64,000 nt of DNA from Eubacterium sp. (GTDB taxonomy: Bacteria; Bacillota; Clostridia; Lachnospirales; Lachnospiraceae). The first letter of the stretch is position 1. Every line of letters starts with the position of its first letter. Below the pieces are notes generated by a model, which made no database searches, had not been told where the DNA came from, and worked only from the letters and a program-made list of their open reading frames with translations. Both the position numbers and the translations under genes were made by a program. The DNA is taken from positions 1-64,000 of the forward strand of contig JAILOU010000044.1 in assembly GCA_024690665.1 (NCBI GenBank), written 5' to 3'. This document shows positions 43,623 to 52,724 of this stretch, piece after piece.

Positions 43623-45116
43623 ATGAACGAGAATGAGAATGGAAAGCAGGATAATTCTACTTATTCATATCGGTATAATCATCAGGATAATCCGGATATG
43701 ACCTGGCGGGCAAGTGAGAATACGGCGTCCGGCGGAGACGGTAACGCAACCGGTAGTCAGAATTATTACACGAATAACTATACAACCATGAACCAGGGGA
43801 AAGAAGAACAAAAGAAAAGGCGTTTTTCGAAGCGTGCGGACAGACCGAAGAAAGAACGTAAAGTCCGTGCAAGAGGGGAAGGTTCATCGGGAAATATTGG
43901 ATTTGGTAGGAAGATTGGTCGATGCGTAATTATTGCCGTTATCTTTGGCCTTGTAGCCGGTGGCTGTTTTGCCGCGGTTGCCAAACTTACCGGAACAGGA
44001 TTACCGCAGCTGGCTTCGAATAAGGATAGTTCCGGTCAGACGTCATCAAAGTCAGAGGATAGTTCTGATGAATCTCAACTGAACACAGATGGAACCGTCG
44101 GACTTACGGATCTTACAGAAGCGTCCGGAGATGTGTCAGAGATTGTATCAGCGGTTATGCCGTCTATCGTTGCAATCACGAATATGGGTGAAACCGAGAT
44201 TGACTGGTTTGGACAGACCTATACCCAGGAAAGTGAAAGCAGTGGTTCCGGTGTGATTATCAGTCAGGATGATGACTATCTGTATATTGCAACGAATAAT
44301 CATGTAGTAGAAAGTGCGGTAACGATTACGGTTACATTTTGCGATGAATCAACAGCAACAGCGGAAGTGAAGGGGGCGGATTCCTCTTCCGATCTTGCAG
44401 TTGTAAGTATTGCACTTGATTCGTTGTCAGAAGATACGCTATCTTCAATTAAGGTTGCACAGATGGGAGATTCGGATGAATTACAAGCCGGTGACTCAGC
44501 AGTTGCAATTGGTAATGCGCTTGGATATGGACAGTCGGTTACAACCGGAGTCATCAGTGCGTTAGACCGGGAAGTTACGATGATGGATGAAACAACCGGA
44601 GAAAGTTCTACTTATGAACTGATTCAGACAGATGCAGCAATCAATCCGGGTAATAGCGGAGGCGCTCTTTTGAATGCGAACGGTGAAGTGATTGGAATTA
44701 ATTCTTCTAAGTATTCAGATACCTCGGTAGAAGGTATGGGATTTGCAATTCCAACATCCAAAGCGGAACCGATTCTTAACAATCTGATTACCCGTGAAGT
44801 TGTGGATGAATCTGAAAGTGCTTATCTGGGAATCAGCGGCGTTGATGTTACCAGTGATGCAGCGCAGCAGTATAATATGCCGGAAGGTGTTTATATTGCC
44901 AAGGTGACAAGTGGTTCGGCAGCTGAGTCAGCAGGACTACAGGTTGGAGATATCTTGACGGAATTTGATGGTAAGACGGTAAGTTCTTATGAGTACTTAC
45001 AAGAACAGATGCAATATTATAAATCCGGAGATAAGGTTGACATTGTTGTTCAGAGAGCATCAGATGGCACTTATGAGGAGAAAAAAATCAGCGTAACACT
45101 TGGAAGTAAAAATTAA
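43623..45116 (+). CDS. HtrA/DegP-like membrane serine protease with PDZ domain
   Basis: This is an envelope quality-control protease. The 497-residue protein has a long polar cytoplasmic N-terminus (1-98), one membrane helix (CVIIAVIFGLVAGGCFAAVA, about 101-120), a Ser-rich linker, and a trypsin-like domain with catalytic His227 (NNHVVE), Asp257 (SDLAVV) and Ser345 (GNSGGAL). A PDZ domain follows at about 400-490 (YLGISGVDVTSD, GDILTEFDGKTVSSYEYL). It starts after AAGGAGAAA. It is flanked by terminators, so it forms its own transcription unit, although no confident promoter was found in the 130 bases before it. Confidence 0.94.
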   Translation: MNENENGKQDNSTYSYRYNHQDNPDMTWRASENTASGGDGNATGSQNYYTNNYTTMNQGKEEQKKRRFSKRADRPKKERKVRARGEGSSGNIGFGRKIGRCVIIAVIFGLVAGGCFAAVAKLTGTGLPQLASNKDSSGQTSSKSEDSSDESQLNTDGTVGLTDLTEASGDVSEIVSAVMPSIVAITNMGETEIDWFGQTYTQESESSGSGVIISQDDDYLYIATNNHVVESAVTITVTFCDESTATAEVKGADSSSDLAVVSIALDSLSEDTLSSIKVAQMGDSDELQAGDSAVAIGNALGYGQSVTTGVISALDREVTMMDETTGESSTYELIQTDAAINPGNSGGALLNANGEVIGINSSKYSDTSVEGMGFAIPTSKAEPILNNLITREVVDESESAYLGISGVDVTSDAAQQYNMPEGVYIAKVTSGSAAESAGLQVGDILTEFDGKTVSSYEYLQEQMQYYKSGDKVDIVVQRASDGTYEEKKISVTLGSKN

Positions 45117-45156
45117 CCATATTAGGCAACTTTAGTTAACAATAAAGTTTACAATG

Positions 45157-45198
45157 GCGGAAAAACTTTGAAAAATCAAGGTTTTTCCGCTTTTTTTT
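45157..45198 (+). terminator. Terminator after htrA-like gene
   Basis: A 15-base stem, GCGGAAAAACTTTGA with TCAAGGTTTTTCCGC, around the loop AAAA, followed by eight T residues. It is the strongest terminator in the window. Confidence 0.96.
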
Positions 45199-45201
45199 GT
45201 G

Positions 45202-45230
45202 TTGAGAGCGATATACAAGTATGGTAAGAT
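45202..45230 (+). promoter_or_regulatory. Extended -10 promoter of carbamate kinase gene
   Basis: TTGAGA (45202-45207), a 17-base spacer and TAAGAT (45225-45230) preceded by TGG. Confidence 0.7.
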
Positions 45231-45291
45231 AGTCATATAATATACGATTATAATTGTTAACCAAATAAATGTTCGAAAAGAGGAAAAAGAA

Positions 45292-46224
45292 ATGAAAAAA
45301 AAGAGAATTGTCATCGCGCTTGGACGAGATGCACTTGGAACGACACTTCCGCAGCAGCAAGAAGCAACACGTCATGTGGCACAGATTATCGCAGAGCTGG
45401 TGGCACAGGATTATCAGATTGTAATATCACATAGTAATGGACCACAGGTCGGAATGATTCATACTGCCATGACGGAATTTTATAAAATGCATCCGGATTA
45501 TACGGCGACACCTATGAGTGTATGCTCAGCGATGAGTCAGGGATATATCGGATACGATCTTCAAAATGCAATTCGAAGTGCATTACTTGGCAAAGGGATT
45601 TATAAAACCGTATCAACGATCTTGACACAGGTAACGGTTGACCCTTATGATGATGCCTTTTATGCACCGAGTAAAATCATTGGCCGTGTGATGACGGCAG
45701 AAGATGCAGAAGTGGAAGAAAAAAAAGGAAATCATGTGACGAAGGTTGGAAATGGATATCGAAGAATTGTAGCAGCTCCAAAGCCGCATGATATTGTCGA
45801 GATTGACGCAATTCGAACACTTGCTGATGCTGATCAGGTAGTAATCGCAGCAGGCGGAGGTGGAATTCCGGTTCTTAAGCAGGAGAACAACTTAAAAGGC
45901 GCCAGTGCGGTAATTGAAAAAGACCTGGCAGCAGGCAGACTGGCAGATCTTCTTGATGCCGATATCTATATGATGATGACCGGATCTGAAAAAGTTGCAA
46001 TAAACTATGGAACAGACCAGGAAAAACCGATAGAAGTATTAAAAGCGGCAGATGCTGCCAGCTATATCGAGCAGGGACAGTTTGAAGAAGGAACAATGCT
46101 TCCGAAGATTGAAGCTGCCATTGATTACCTTGGGGATTCTGCGGTTCGTAAAGTAATTATCACGAATACGGAACATGCAATTGCGGCAGTTGCCGGAAAT
46201 GCCGGAACCACCATCGTAAAGTAA
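45292..46224 (+). CDS. arcC: Carbamate kinase
   Basis: It converts carbamoyl phosphate and ADP to ATP, CO2 and ammonia, usually as last step of arginine deiminase or purine/allantoin breakdown. The 310-residue protein is of amino-acid-kinase fold and carries IVIALGRDALG at the start, QIVISHSNGPQVG (about 42-54), VIAAGGGGIPV (about 184-194) and GASAVIEKDLAAGRLADLLDAD, all carbamate kinase features. The usual first-loop GGNAL is GRDAL here. No arcA, arcB or antiporter gene is adjacent, so the pathway it serves is not visible. It has its own promoter; the autolysin gene follows 40 bases later. Confidence 0.92.
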   Translation: MKKKRIVIALGRDALGTTLPQQQEATRHVAQIIAELVAQDYQIVISHSNGPQVGMIHTAMTEFYKMHPDYTATPMSVCSAMSQGYIGYDLQNAIRSALLGKGIYKTVSTILTQVTVDPYDDAFYAPSKIIGRVMTAEDAEVEEKKGNHVTKVGNGYRRIVAAPKPHDIVEIDAIRTLADADQVVIAAGGGGIPVLKQENNLKGASAVIEKDLAAGRLADLLDADIYMMMTGSEKVAINYGTDQEKPIEVLKAADAASYIEQGQFEEGTMLPKIEAAIDYLGDSAVRKVIITNTEHAIAAVAGNAGTTIVK

Positions 46225-46264
46225 TCTGCAACCAATTCATAAAGAAAGGATTCCGTGAGAGACA

Positions 46265-49200
46265 ATGTTGAAATTAAAAAAGGTATTAGCTTCAATTTTG
46301 TGTGCGGGGATGGTAGTCACAGGACTAGGGGAGTATGGTGTGGTTTTCGCAGGCGAGGAGACTGCAGAAGAAACAGGCGAAGCAGTCACTTATCTTGTGG
46401 TGAACACACCGGCAGTAGAGTATGGAGAAGCCGAGGAAATCCTGGTCGGAACAGGGGAAGACCTGGAAGTAGCCGAGGCGGAACTGGTGTTTGAAAACAC
46501 TGAAATAAATCAAGAGTATGAGATGACACAGGCGACAATTTCAGAATCATCTGTTTTATTTTCTTACGCATATGAAGACGAGAATATGCAAGGAGAGTAT
46601 CGGGTGAGTGGAATTGAATTCACCATGAAAGACGGCCAAAGCGAGTATTATTCCATGGATGATCTTGCAATTGAGGCGGTCTTCGGTCTTGGTGTTGCGG
46701 TTCTTTCAGAGCCGGATGCGTATGCTGAAGACGAGGAGACTGCTGAGGCGATAGAAAATACTGAGATTGTGGCAACCGATGAGGAAGGTGAGGTGCTTTC
46801 CGAAGAAGATTTGACAGAGGCGCTAACAACGGCAGCGGCTAGTACTACTGTGCAGTCGGTTGCAAGAGCATCATCTGCCAATAAGATAGTCGTCCTGGAT
46901 CCGGGACACGACAGCACCCATTGCGGAACACATGTGAATTCTTTAGCAGAAGAAACCCTTGTGCTTAAGATTGCACAGTATTGTAAGGCAGAGCTGGAAA
47001 CTTATAAGGGCGTAACGGTTTATATGACAAGAACGACTTCAGCATGTCCATATTCAGGAACTACAAGTTCGCAGGATAATGCAAAGCGCGTTGACTATGC
47101 GAACTCTGTCAACGCTGATATCTATGTGTCGCTGCATCTTAATTCGGCAGCTTCATCGTCGGCAAGTGGTGCAGAAGTATATTATCCAAACAGTAATGGA
47201 GAAAACAGTACACAAAAAGCAGCCGGAACCAACGGCTCCAAATTAGCAAGTGCCATCCAGGATGAACTGGTGTCTGTTGGACTGGCAGACCGCGGAACGA
47301 AGATTCGAAACAGTGAATCCGGAGATTCTTTCTCAGATGGAAGTTTAATGGATTACTACGGTGTCATACGAAGAGCTAAGACGTATGGCATTCCGGCCGT
47401 GATTGTAGAACATTGTTATCAGTCCAGTACCTCAGATGCAAGTACGTATCTGACTACGAATGCGGGACTGAAAAAACTTGGCGTTGCAGATGCAACCGGA
47501 ATTGCGACTTACTTAGGACTGTCCAAGTCCTCATCCGGTTCCTCGATTTCTTATGTACAGTCGAAAAGTACCTCTAAGCTTAAGGTGGCGTGGACGAAGA
47601 CATCGGATGCAACCGGTTACTACGTCTACCGGTCAACGTCTAAGAGCGGAAGCTATTCGAAAGTAAAGTCTGTGACGAGTGGTTCTAAGCTTACCTATAC
47701 CGATTCGAATGTTACATCGGGGAAAACTTATTACTATAAGGTGCAGGCCTATAACAGTTCGAAGAAGTATTCAAAGTCAGCGGCGGTAGCGGGTACTGTG
47801 CTTTCGAAGGTGACTCTATCGTCAGCCAAATCGACGAAAACCGGTAGTATCACGCTAAAATGGGCCAAGATAAGCGGTGTGACCGGATATAAGATTTATC
47901 AAAGTACGGACAATAAGACATTTTCCAAAGTTAAGACGGTAAAGGGAGCTTCAACCGTTACCGCGAGCGTCTCTGTATCGAGCGGTGTTAAATACTATTA
48001 TAAGATAAGAGCGTATAAGAAAAATGGAAGTGTAAAAGACTATGGAGCATATAGCTCGGTAAAATCAGCGATATCGCTTGCCAAGACAAAGGCAACGCTT
48101 ACAACTTCGACTGCAAGTGCACTTACCATCTCCTGGAAGAAGATTGCAGGATGTAAGGGCTATATCATATATCGCTCGACAAAATCATCGAGTGGATACA
48201 AGAAGATTGCAAAGGTAACAAGCGCAAGTACGTTGACCTATAAAGACAGTTCGGTCAGTGCAGATACGACGTATTATTATAAAGTGAAAGCTTATAAAAA
48301 ATACAGTGGTGGCACGAATAAGGCAACGGCGAGCAAATGCGTATCAGGTAAAACAAGCAGCGTCATTTCCATTACAAAGACGCAGGCCAAATCCAGCAAA
48401 AAGATGAAGCTTACCTGGTCAAAGGTTTCAAATGCTACCAAGTATGAAGTCTATCGTTCCACTTCCGCAAGTGGAACCTATAAAAAACTGGCAACAGTAA
48501 GTAAATCAAAAGTATCTTATATTGATAAGACGGCTACGGCCGGTACCACTTATTATTACAAGGTGCGGGCGAAACTTTCAAGTGGCTATACTTCATATTC
48601 GGGAGTAAAAGCGGCAAAGACGGTGGCGGCGCCGGTGATTAAGAAAGTCTATGGCACAAGCACCACAAAGATTAAGATTAAGTGGGGAAAAGTGACGGGA
48701 GCAAGCGGCTATAAAATCTATCGAAGCACAAAAAGCAGCAGCGGATTTAAGCAGATTGCAACGGTTAGCGGAGGTTCTAATCTGTCCTATAAAGATACCG
48801 GATTAACGGCTGCGAAAACCTATTACTATAAAGTAAAAGCGTGTGTGGTCAATAATTCCGTAACCGGATATAGCAGTGCAAGTAAAGCACAAGGAACGGC
48901 GACCTATACAAATTCGACGTCGTTAACAGTTGCAAAATCCGCTTCCGGAGCCAAGGTGTCTTTGACCTGGAAGAGTCTGTCAACGGCACAGGGCTATTAT
49001 GTATATCGAAGTACTGCTAAGAGCAGCGGCTATACAAAGGTAGCAACGGTTAGCGGTAAGAGTACAGTTACGTATAAAGATACGACAACGAGTGGCGGTA
49101 AGACCTATTATTACAAGATTCGTCCATATAAAACCGGATATAATGCAAAAAGTTCCGGTAAGATGTCTTCGGCCGTGGCTGTGGAAGTGCTTAAGAAGGC

Positions 49201-50005
49201 GACAATCAGCAAGGTGCAAAGGGTTGCGAAGGGGACCACGATTACCTGGAAGTCTGTAACCGGCGCGGATGGCTATAAGTTGTATTATTCAACCAACGGA
49301 AGTAAATATACGAAGCTTGCAACCATAACATCCGGTACTTCATACACGGATACGAAGACTTACTCCGGAGATGAAATCTATTACCGCGTAAGGGCATATG
49401 CTTCGCAAACCGGAGCAAAAGGATATGGTAGCTATGGCAAAGTCGGCGGCTATAAGATTATGCTTAATAGCACATCGGATGCACAAAATGTTACGGTAGC
49501 GCAGATGGTTTCCTTTTATAATGCAAGCGGTGTAACTTATCCGGCATCAACATATAAGAGCAAAGGGGCAGCAACCATCGAAGAATTCTGCCAGATTGTA
49601 TACGACGAAGCTTCGACAGAAGGCGTTAAGGCAGAAGTGCTGTTTGCACAGATCTGCTTAGAGACAGGATGCTTAAAGTTCGGTGGTATGGTTAAGGCCA
49701 GTCAGTGTAACTTTGGCGGCCTTGGAGCAACCGATGGAAGTGATGGAAGCAGCACTGCGACATTTTCATCTGTTACCGAAGGGGTACGGGCACAGGTACA
49801 GCATCTGAAAGCATATGCAAGTTATTCGGGGGATACACTGGAAAATACATGTGTGGATACCAGATATAACTATGTGACAAAAGGAATCTCACCATACATC
49901 GAGACCTTATCGATTCCAAACAATCCATATGGTGTGGGCTGGGCATCAGACTCTGCTTATGGAACCAAGCTAAAGGCAAATATTACATCGATTAAGGCAC
50001 AATAA
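46265..50005 (+). CDS. Secreted amidase / fibronectin-like repeat / glucosaminidase autolysin
   Basis: This 1246-residue secreted wall hydrolase has a signal peptide (cleavage near residue 30), an acidic region to about 195, and an N-acetylmuramoyl-L-alanine amidase domain (about 205-415) with zinc ligands H215 (DPGHD), E229 or E230 and H291 (SLHLNS) and catalytic E382 (VIVEHC). Seven fibronectin type III-like repeats follow to about 1065, each with a TYYYKVRAY-like phrase and basic surface. A C-terminal glucosaminidase domain of the LytD/FlgJ type (about 1098-1246) has E1133 in ICLETG. Two cutting activities in one chain resemble staphylococcal Atl. It may serve cell separation or flagellar wall opening; the role is inferred. 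Confidence 0.92.
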   Translation: MLKLKKVLASILCAGMVVTGLGEYGVVFAGEETAEETGEAVTYLVVNTPAVEYGEAEEILVGTGEDLEVAEAELVFENTEINQEYEMTQATISESSVLFSYAYEDENMQGEYRVSGIEFTMKDGQSEYYSMDDLAIEAVFGLGVAVLSEPDAYAEDEETAEAIENTEIVATDEEGEVLSEEDLTEALTTAAASTTVQSVARASSANKIVVLDPGHDSTHCGTHVNSLAEETLVLKIAQYCKAELETYKGVTVYMTRTTSACPYSGTTSSQDNAKRVDYANSVNADIYVSLHLNSAASSSASGAEVYYPNSNGENSTQKAAGTNGSKLASAIQDELVSVGLADRGTKIRNSESGDSFSDGSLMDYYGVIRRAKTYGIPAVIVEHCYQSSTSDASTYLTTNAGLKKLGVADATGIATYLGLSKSSSGSSISYVQSKSTSKLKVAWTKTSDATGYYVYRSTSKSGSYSKVKSVTSGSKLTYTDSNVTSGKTYYYKVQAYNSSKKYSKSAAVAGTVLSKVTLSSAKSTKTGSITLKWAKISGVTGYKIYQSTDNKTFSKVKTVKGASTVTASVSVSSGVKYYYKIRAYKKNGSVKDYGAYSSVKSAISLAKTKATLTTSTASALTISWKKIAGCKGYIIYRSTKSSSGYKKIAKVTSASTLTYKDSSVSADTTYYYKVKAYKKYSGGTNKATASKCVSGKTSSVISITKTQAKSSKKMKLTWSKVSNATKYEVYRSTSASGTYKKLATVSKSKVSYIDKTATAGTTYYYKVRAKLSSGYTSYSGVKAAKTVAAPVIKKVYGTSTTKIKIKWGKVTGASGYKIYRSTKSSSGFKQIATVSGGSNLSYKDTGLTAAKTYYYKVKACVVNNSVTGYSSASKAQGTATYTNSTSLTVAKSASGAKVSLTWKSLSTAQGYYVYRSTAKSSGYTKVATVSGKSTVTYKDTTTSGGKTYYYKIRPYKTGYNAKSSGKMSSAVAVEVLKKATISKVQRVAKGTTITWKSVTGADGYKLYYSTNGSKYTKLATITSGTSYTDTKTYSGDEIYYRVRAYASQTGAKGYGSYGKVGGYKIMLNSTSDAQNVTVAQMVSFYNASGVTYPASTYKSKGAATIEEFCQIVYDEASTEGVKAEVLFAQICLETGCLKFGGMVKASQCNFGGLGATDGSDGSSTATFSSVTEGVRAQVQHLKAYASYSGDTLENTCVDTRYNYVTKGISPYIETLSIPNNPYGVGWASDSAYGTKLKANITSIKAQ

Positions 50006-50015
50006 TGTGATAGCA

Positions 50016-50054
50016 GAAGAACGAAAGGGCAACTTTTCGTTCTTCGTTAATTTT
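50016..50054 (+). terminator. Terminator after autolysin gene
   Basis: GAAGAACGAAA (50016-50026) pairs with TTTCGTTCTTC (50035-50045), followed by GTTAATTTT. Confidence 0.8.
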
Positions 50055-50085
50055 ATGACAAAATAATTTTACAATGTGCTATACT
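50055..50085 (+). promoter_or_regulatory. Extended -10 promoter of pyk
   Basis: TATACT (50080-50085) preceded by TGC forms an extended -10. The best -35 is ATGACA (50055-50060) with a long 19-base spacer. Confidence 0.5.
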
Positions 50086-50118
50086 TAAGGAAAATAATTT
50101 GCAATGAGGAGGAACACT

Positions 50119-51873
50119 ATGGGACAATACCGAAAAACCAAGATTATCTGCACACTTGGACCGGCAACGGATCAGGGCGATACTTTAAAGCAGCTGATGC
50201 TTGAAGGGATGAATGCGGCAAGATTTAACTTTTCACACGGAACACATGAAGAGCAAAAAGTAAGGTTAGATAAAGTAAAAGAATTAAGAGAAGAATTGAA
50301 CCTGCCGATTGCAACGGTATTGGATACCAAAGGACCGGAGATTCGACTTGGCAATTTTAAAAATAAAAAAGAAGAATTAAAAGAAGGACAGTTATTCACA
50401 CTTACGACAAGGGACGTAGAAGGAACGAATGAAATTGCATCAGTAACCTATAAAGAATTAATTGATGATATTTCAGAAGGACAAAAGATTCTAATTGACG
50501 ATGGACTCATTGGGATGGAAGCTGTCAGAATGACTGAGGATGAAATCATCTGTAAAGTTCTAAATGACGGCGTTGTATCAGATCATAAGGGAGTCAACGT
50601 GCCGGATGTACATCTGTCAATGCCGTATATCAGTGAAAAAGACAGAGCGGATATTATATTTGGAATTGAACAGGGATATGACTTTATTGCGGCATCCTTT
50701 GTACGAACCGCAAAGGATGTGATTGAGATTCGAAAGATTTTAAAAGAGCATGGTTGTAATTCGATTAACATCATATCGAAGATAGAAAACCGCGAAGGGG
50801 TTAACCATATCGATGAAATCATTCAGGTGTCCGATGCAATTATGATTGCAAGAGGGGACATGGGCGTTGAGATTCCATTTGAAGAAGTGCCGGCGATTCA
50901 AAAGATGATTATTCGAAAGGTGTATCTGGCAGGTAAGCAGGTAGTGACAGCAACGCAGATGCTTGATTCGATGATGCACAATCCGAGACCGACCAGAGCC
51001 GAAGCTGCCGATGTGGCAAATGCAATCTATGACGGAACCAGTTCCATTATGTTATCCGGAGAGACGGCAGCAGGAAAGTACCCGGTAGAGGCGCTTCAGA
51101 CGATGGTCAAGATTGCCAAGCAGACAGAAGATCATATTGATTACAAGGATAAAAGTTCACGACGTCGCCGCCAGGCAGAGCCGGATATTACAAAGGCAAT
51201 CTCGCATGCAACCTGTACAACGGCTGCGGATCTGGATGCAGCCGCAATCGTAACGGTAACAAAGAGCGGATTTACTGCCAGAATGATTTCCAGAAATAGA
51301 CCGAATTGCCCGATTATCGGTTGTTCGACAGAAGAGACGACCTGTCGTCAGCTGGCATTGTCCTGGGGCGTTTGTCCACTGCTTGTTGAGCATGCAGACA
51401 GCGAAGAACTGCTACTGGGAACCGGTGTAGATGCAGCACTTAAGGCGGGGCTGATCAGACAGGGCGATCTGGTGGTCATCACAGCCGGTATTCCGCTTGG
51501 CGTATCCGGCACAACGAATACGATTAAGGTTACAACGGCAGGACATATTACACTTCGTGGAACCGGTATCGGAACGCAGGAAGTAGATGGTAATGTCTGT
51601 ATCTGCAAAAATATTGAAGAACTAAAAGACAACTTTAAAAGCGGAGATATTATTGTTGCCAAAGAGACGAATAACGAGATGCTGTATCTGATGAAGGAGG
51701 CTGCCGGTATTATTGTTGAGGACGAACACTCGGAATGTCATGCGGCCGTTGTGGGACTGACGCTCGATAAGCCGGTGCTGATTGGAGCAAGACATGCCAC
51801 AGAAATCTTGAAAAATGGAGCATATATCGCACTGGATGCGGCAAATGGAGTTGTAAAATACAAGACAGACTAA
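50119..51873 (+). CDS. pyk: Pyruvate kinase with C-terminal PEP-utilising domain
   Basis: It converts phosphoenolpyruvate and ADP to pyruvate and ATP. The 584-residue protein has the barrel motifs TKIICTLGP, NFSHGTHEE, DTKGPEIRLG, the active-site signature ISKIENREGVNHIDEII and MIARGDMGVEIP, then the regulatory domain and an extra C-terminal domain (about 490-584) like the phosphohistidine domain of PEP synthases, with DEHSECHAAVVG. This longer form is common in Firmicutes. ATG 50119 is chosen because GAGGAGG (50107-50112 region) precedes it; ATG 50104 lies before that site. It is monocistronic by layout. Confidence 0.96.
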   Translation: MGQYRKTKIICTLGPATDQGDTLKQLMLEGMNAARFNFSHGTHEEQKVRLDKVKELREELNLPIATVLDTKGPEIRLGNFKNKKEELKEGQLFTLTTRDVEGTNEIASVTYKELIDDISEGQKILIDDGLIGMEAVRMTEDEIICKVLNDGVVSDHKGVNVPDVHLSMPYISEKDRADIIFGIEQGYDFIAASFVRTAKDVIEIRKILKEHGCNSINIISKIENREGVNHIDEIIQVSDAIMIARGDMGVEIPFEEVPAIQKMIIRKVYLAGKQVVTATQMLDSMMHNPRPTRAEAADVANAIYDGTSSIMLSGETAAGKYPVEALQTMVKIAKQTEDHIDYKDKSSRRRRQAEPDITKAISHATCTTAADLDAAAIVTVTKSGFTARMISRNRPNCPIIGCSTEETTCRQLALSWGVCPLLVEHADSEELLLGTGVDAALKAGLIRQGDLVVITAGIPLGVSGTTNTIKVTTAGHITLRGTGIGTQEVDGNVCICKNIEELKDNFKSGDIIVAKETNNEMLYLMKEAAGIIVEDEHSECHAAVVGLTLDKPVLIGARHATEILKNGAYIALDAANGVVKYKTD

Positions 51874-51877
51874 TTGT

Positions 51878-51904
51878 TAAGAAAAAGCAGATAACTGCCG
51901 AAAT
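51878..51904 (+). promoter_or_regulatory. Sigma-28-like promoter before the helical protein gene
   Basis: TAAG (51878-51881), a 15-base spacer and GCCGAAAT (51897-51904) differ by one base in each box from the flagellar sigma consensus TAAA-N15-GCCGATAT. It lies 33 bases before the start codon. Confidence 0.5.
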
Positions 51905-51936
51905 ATAAGTTGAAGAAGTAAAAAGGTGGTGAGCAG

Positions 51937-52542
51937 ATGTCAACTTCATTTAGCATTACAGGTGCAAGTGCTTTAAAAACGGATTATTTTCTCCGTCAGT
52001 ACTATGGAAATGATCGAAATCTTCGAAGTTCAAGTACAGGACGTTCGGGAGAAAAGGATCGAAATCTTGCAATCGCAGATTCCAAGGCGCTTAGAGAGGC
52101 CGTTAAGGATCTGAAAAAAGATGTAAGTAAAGAAGATGAGAACGCACTTGTTGAAGCGTCAGCACTGCTTAATACCTATAATAACCTGATGGATTCAACG
52201 GAAGATATTGATGATAAACAGGTGAAGGCAGTTAAAAAGAAGCTTAATAAACTCCTTGATAAGTATCAGGACGAACTTGAGGACATGGGGATTACGAGAA
52301 AAGAATCCGGGGAAATCGAAGTTGATAAAGATAAATTTGAAAATACAGATACTGAAGAACTTAAGAAGTTATTTTCAAAAGATTCCGGATTCTCTAAAAA
52401 CTTAGCTTCATTAACCAAGAAGATGCAGGAGGTTTCGATCAACTATCGAGACCGCATTAATCACATCGAACAGATGATGAGTCAGAATAATAAAGCGAAT
52501 ACATCACAAAGCGATTCAACCGCTGTTGATGTCTCGATATAA
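51937..52542 (+). CDS. Unknown helical protein, possibly motility-linked
   Basis: I do not recognise a named family. The 201-residue protein has no signal peptide or membrane helix. The N-terminus (FSITGASALKTDYFLRQYYG) is followed by charged helical stretches, and the C-terminal part (SGFSKNLASLTKKMQEVSINYRDRINHIEQMM) recalls the C-terminal coiled region of the flagellar cap protein FliD. The promoter before it resembles the flagellar sigma-28 type, and a cyclic-di-GMP protein and a chemoreceptor follow. A motility-related role, such as an exported or chaperone-like axial partner, is inference. The ribosome binding site AAAGGTGG is clear and a terminator follows. Confidence 0.75.
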   Translation: MSTSFSITGASALKTDYFLRQYYGNDRNLRSSSTGRSGEKDRNLAIADSKALREAVKDLKKDVSKEDENALVEASALLNTYNNLMDSTEDIDDKQVKAVKKKLNKLLDKYQDELEDMGITRKESGEIEVDKDKFENTDTEELKKLFSKDSGFSKNLASLTKKMQEVSINYRDRINHIEQMMSQNNKANTSQSDSTAVDVSI

Positions 52543-52551
52543 AAGGATGAA

Positions 52552-52589
52552 GTGCCGCGTTGGACATAGGAGTCAGCGCGGTGCTTTTT
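52552..52589 (+). terminator. Terminator after helical protein gene
   Basis: GTGCCGCGTTGG pairs with CAGCGCGGTGC, including G-U pairs, followed by TTTTTG. Confidence 0.8.
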
Positions 52590-52724
52590 GTTAAAAAAAT
52601 AGGGCATATATTCCTAAAAAATGCCGGAAATTTCGCATTTAGGCTATGAAAAAGAAGGAAAAAATAATACAATAGGACTAAGATGACTGGTACACCAAGG
52701 GGATATTAGAGTGAGGATGTAGAT

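Noticed and set aside
47560-49450. Repeat-rich DNA in the autolysin gene
   Set aside because: It encodes seven diverged fibronectin-like repeats in frame, not a nucleotide repeat element.
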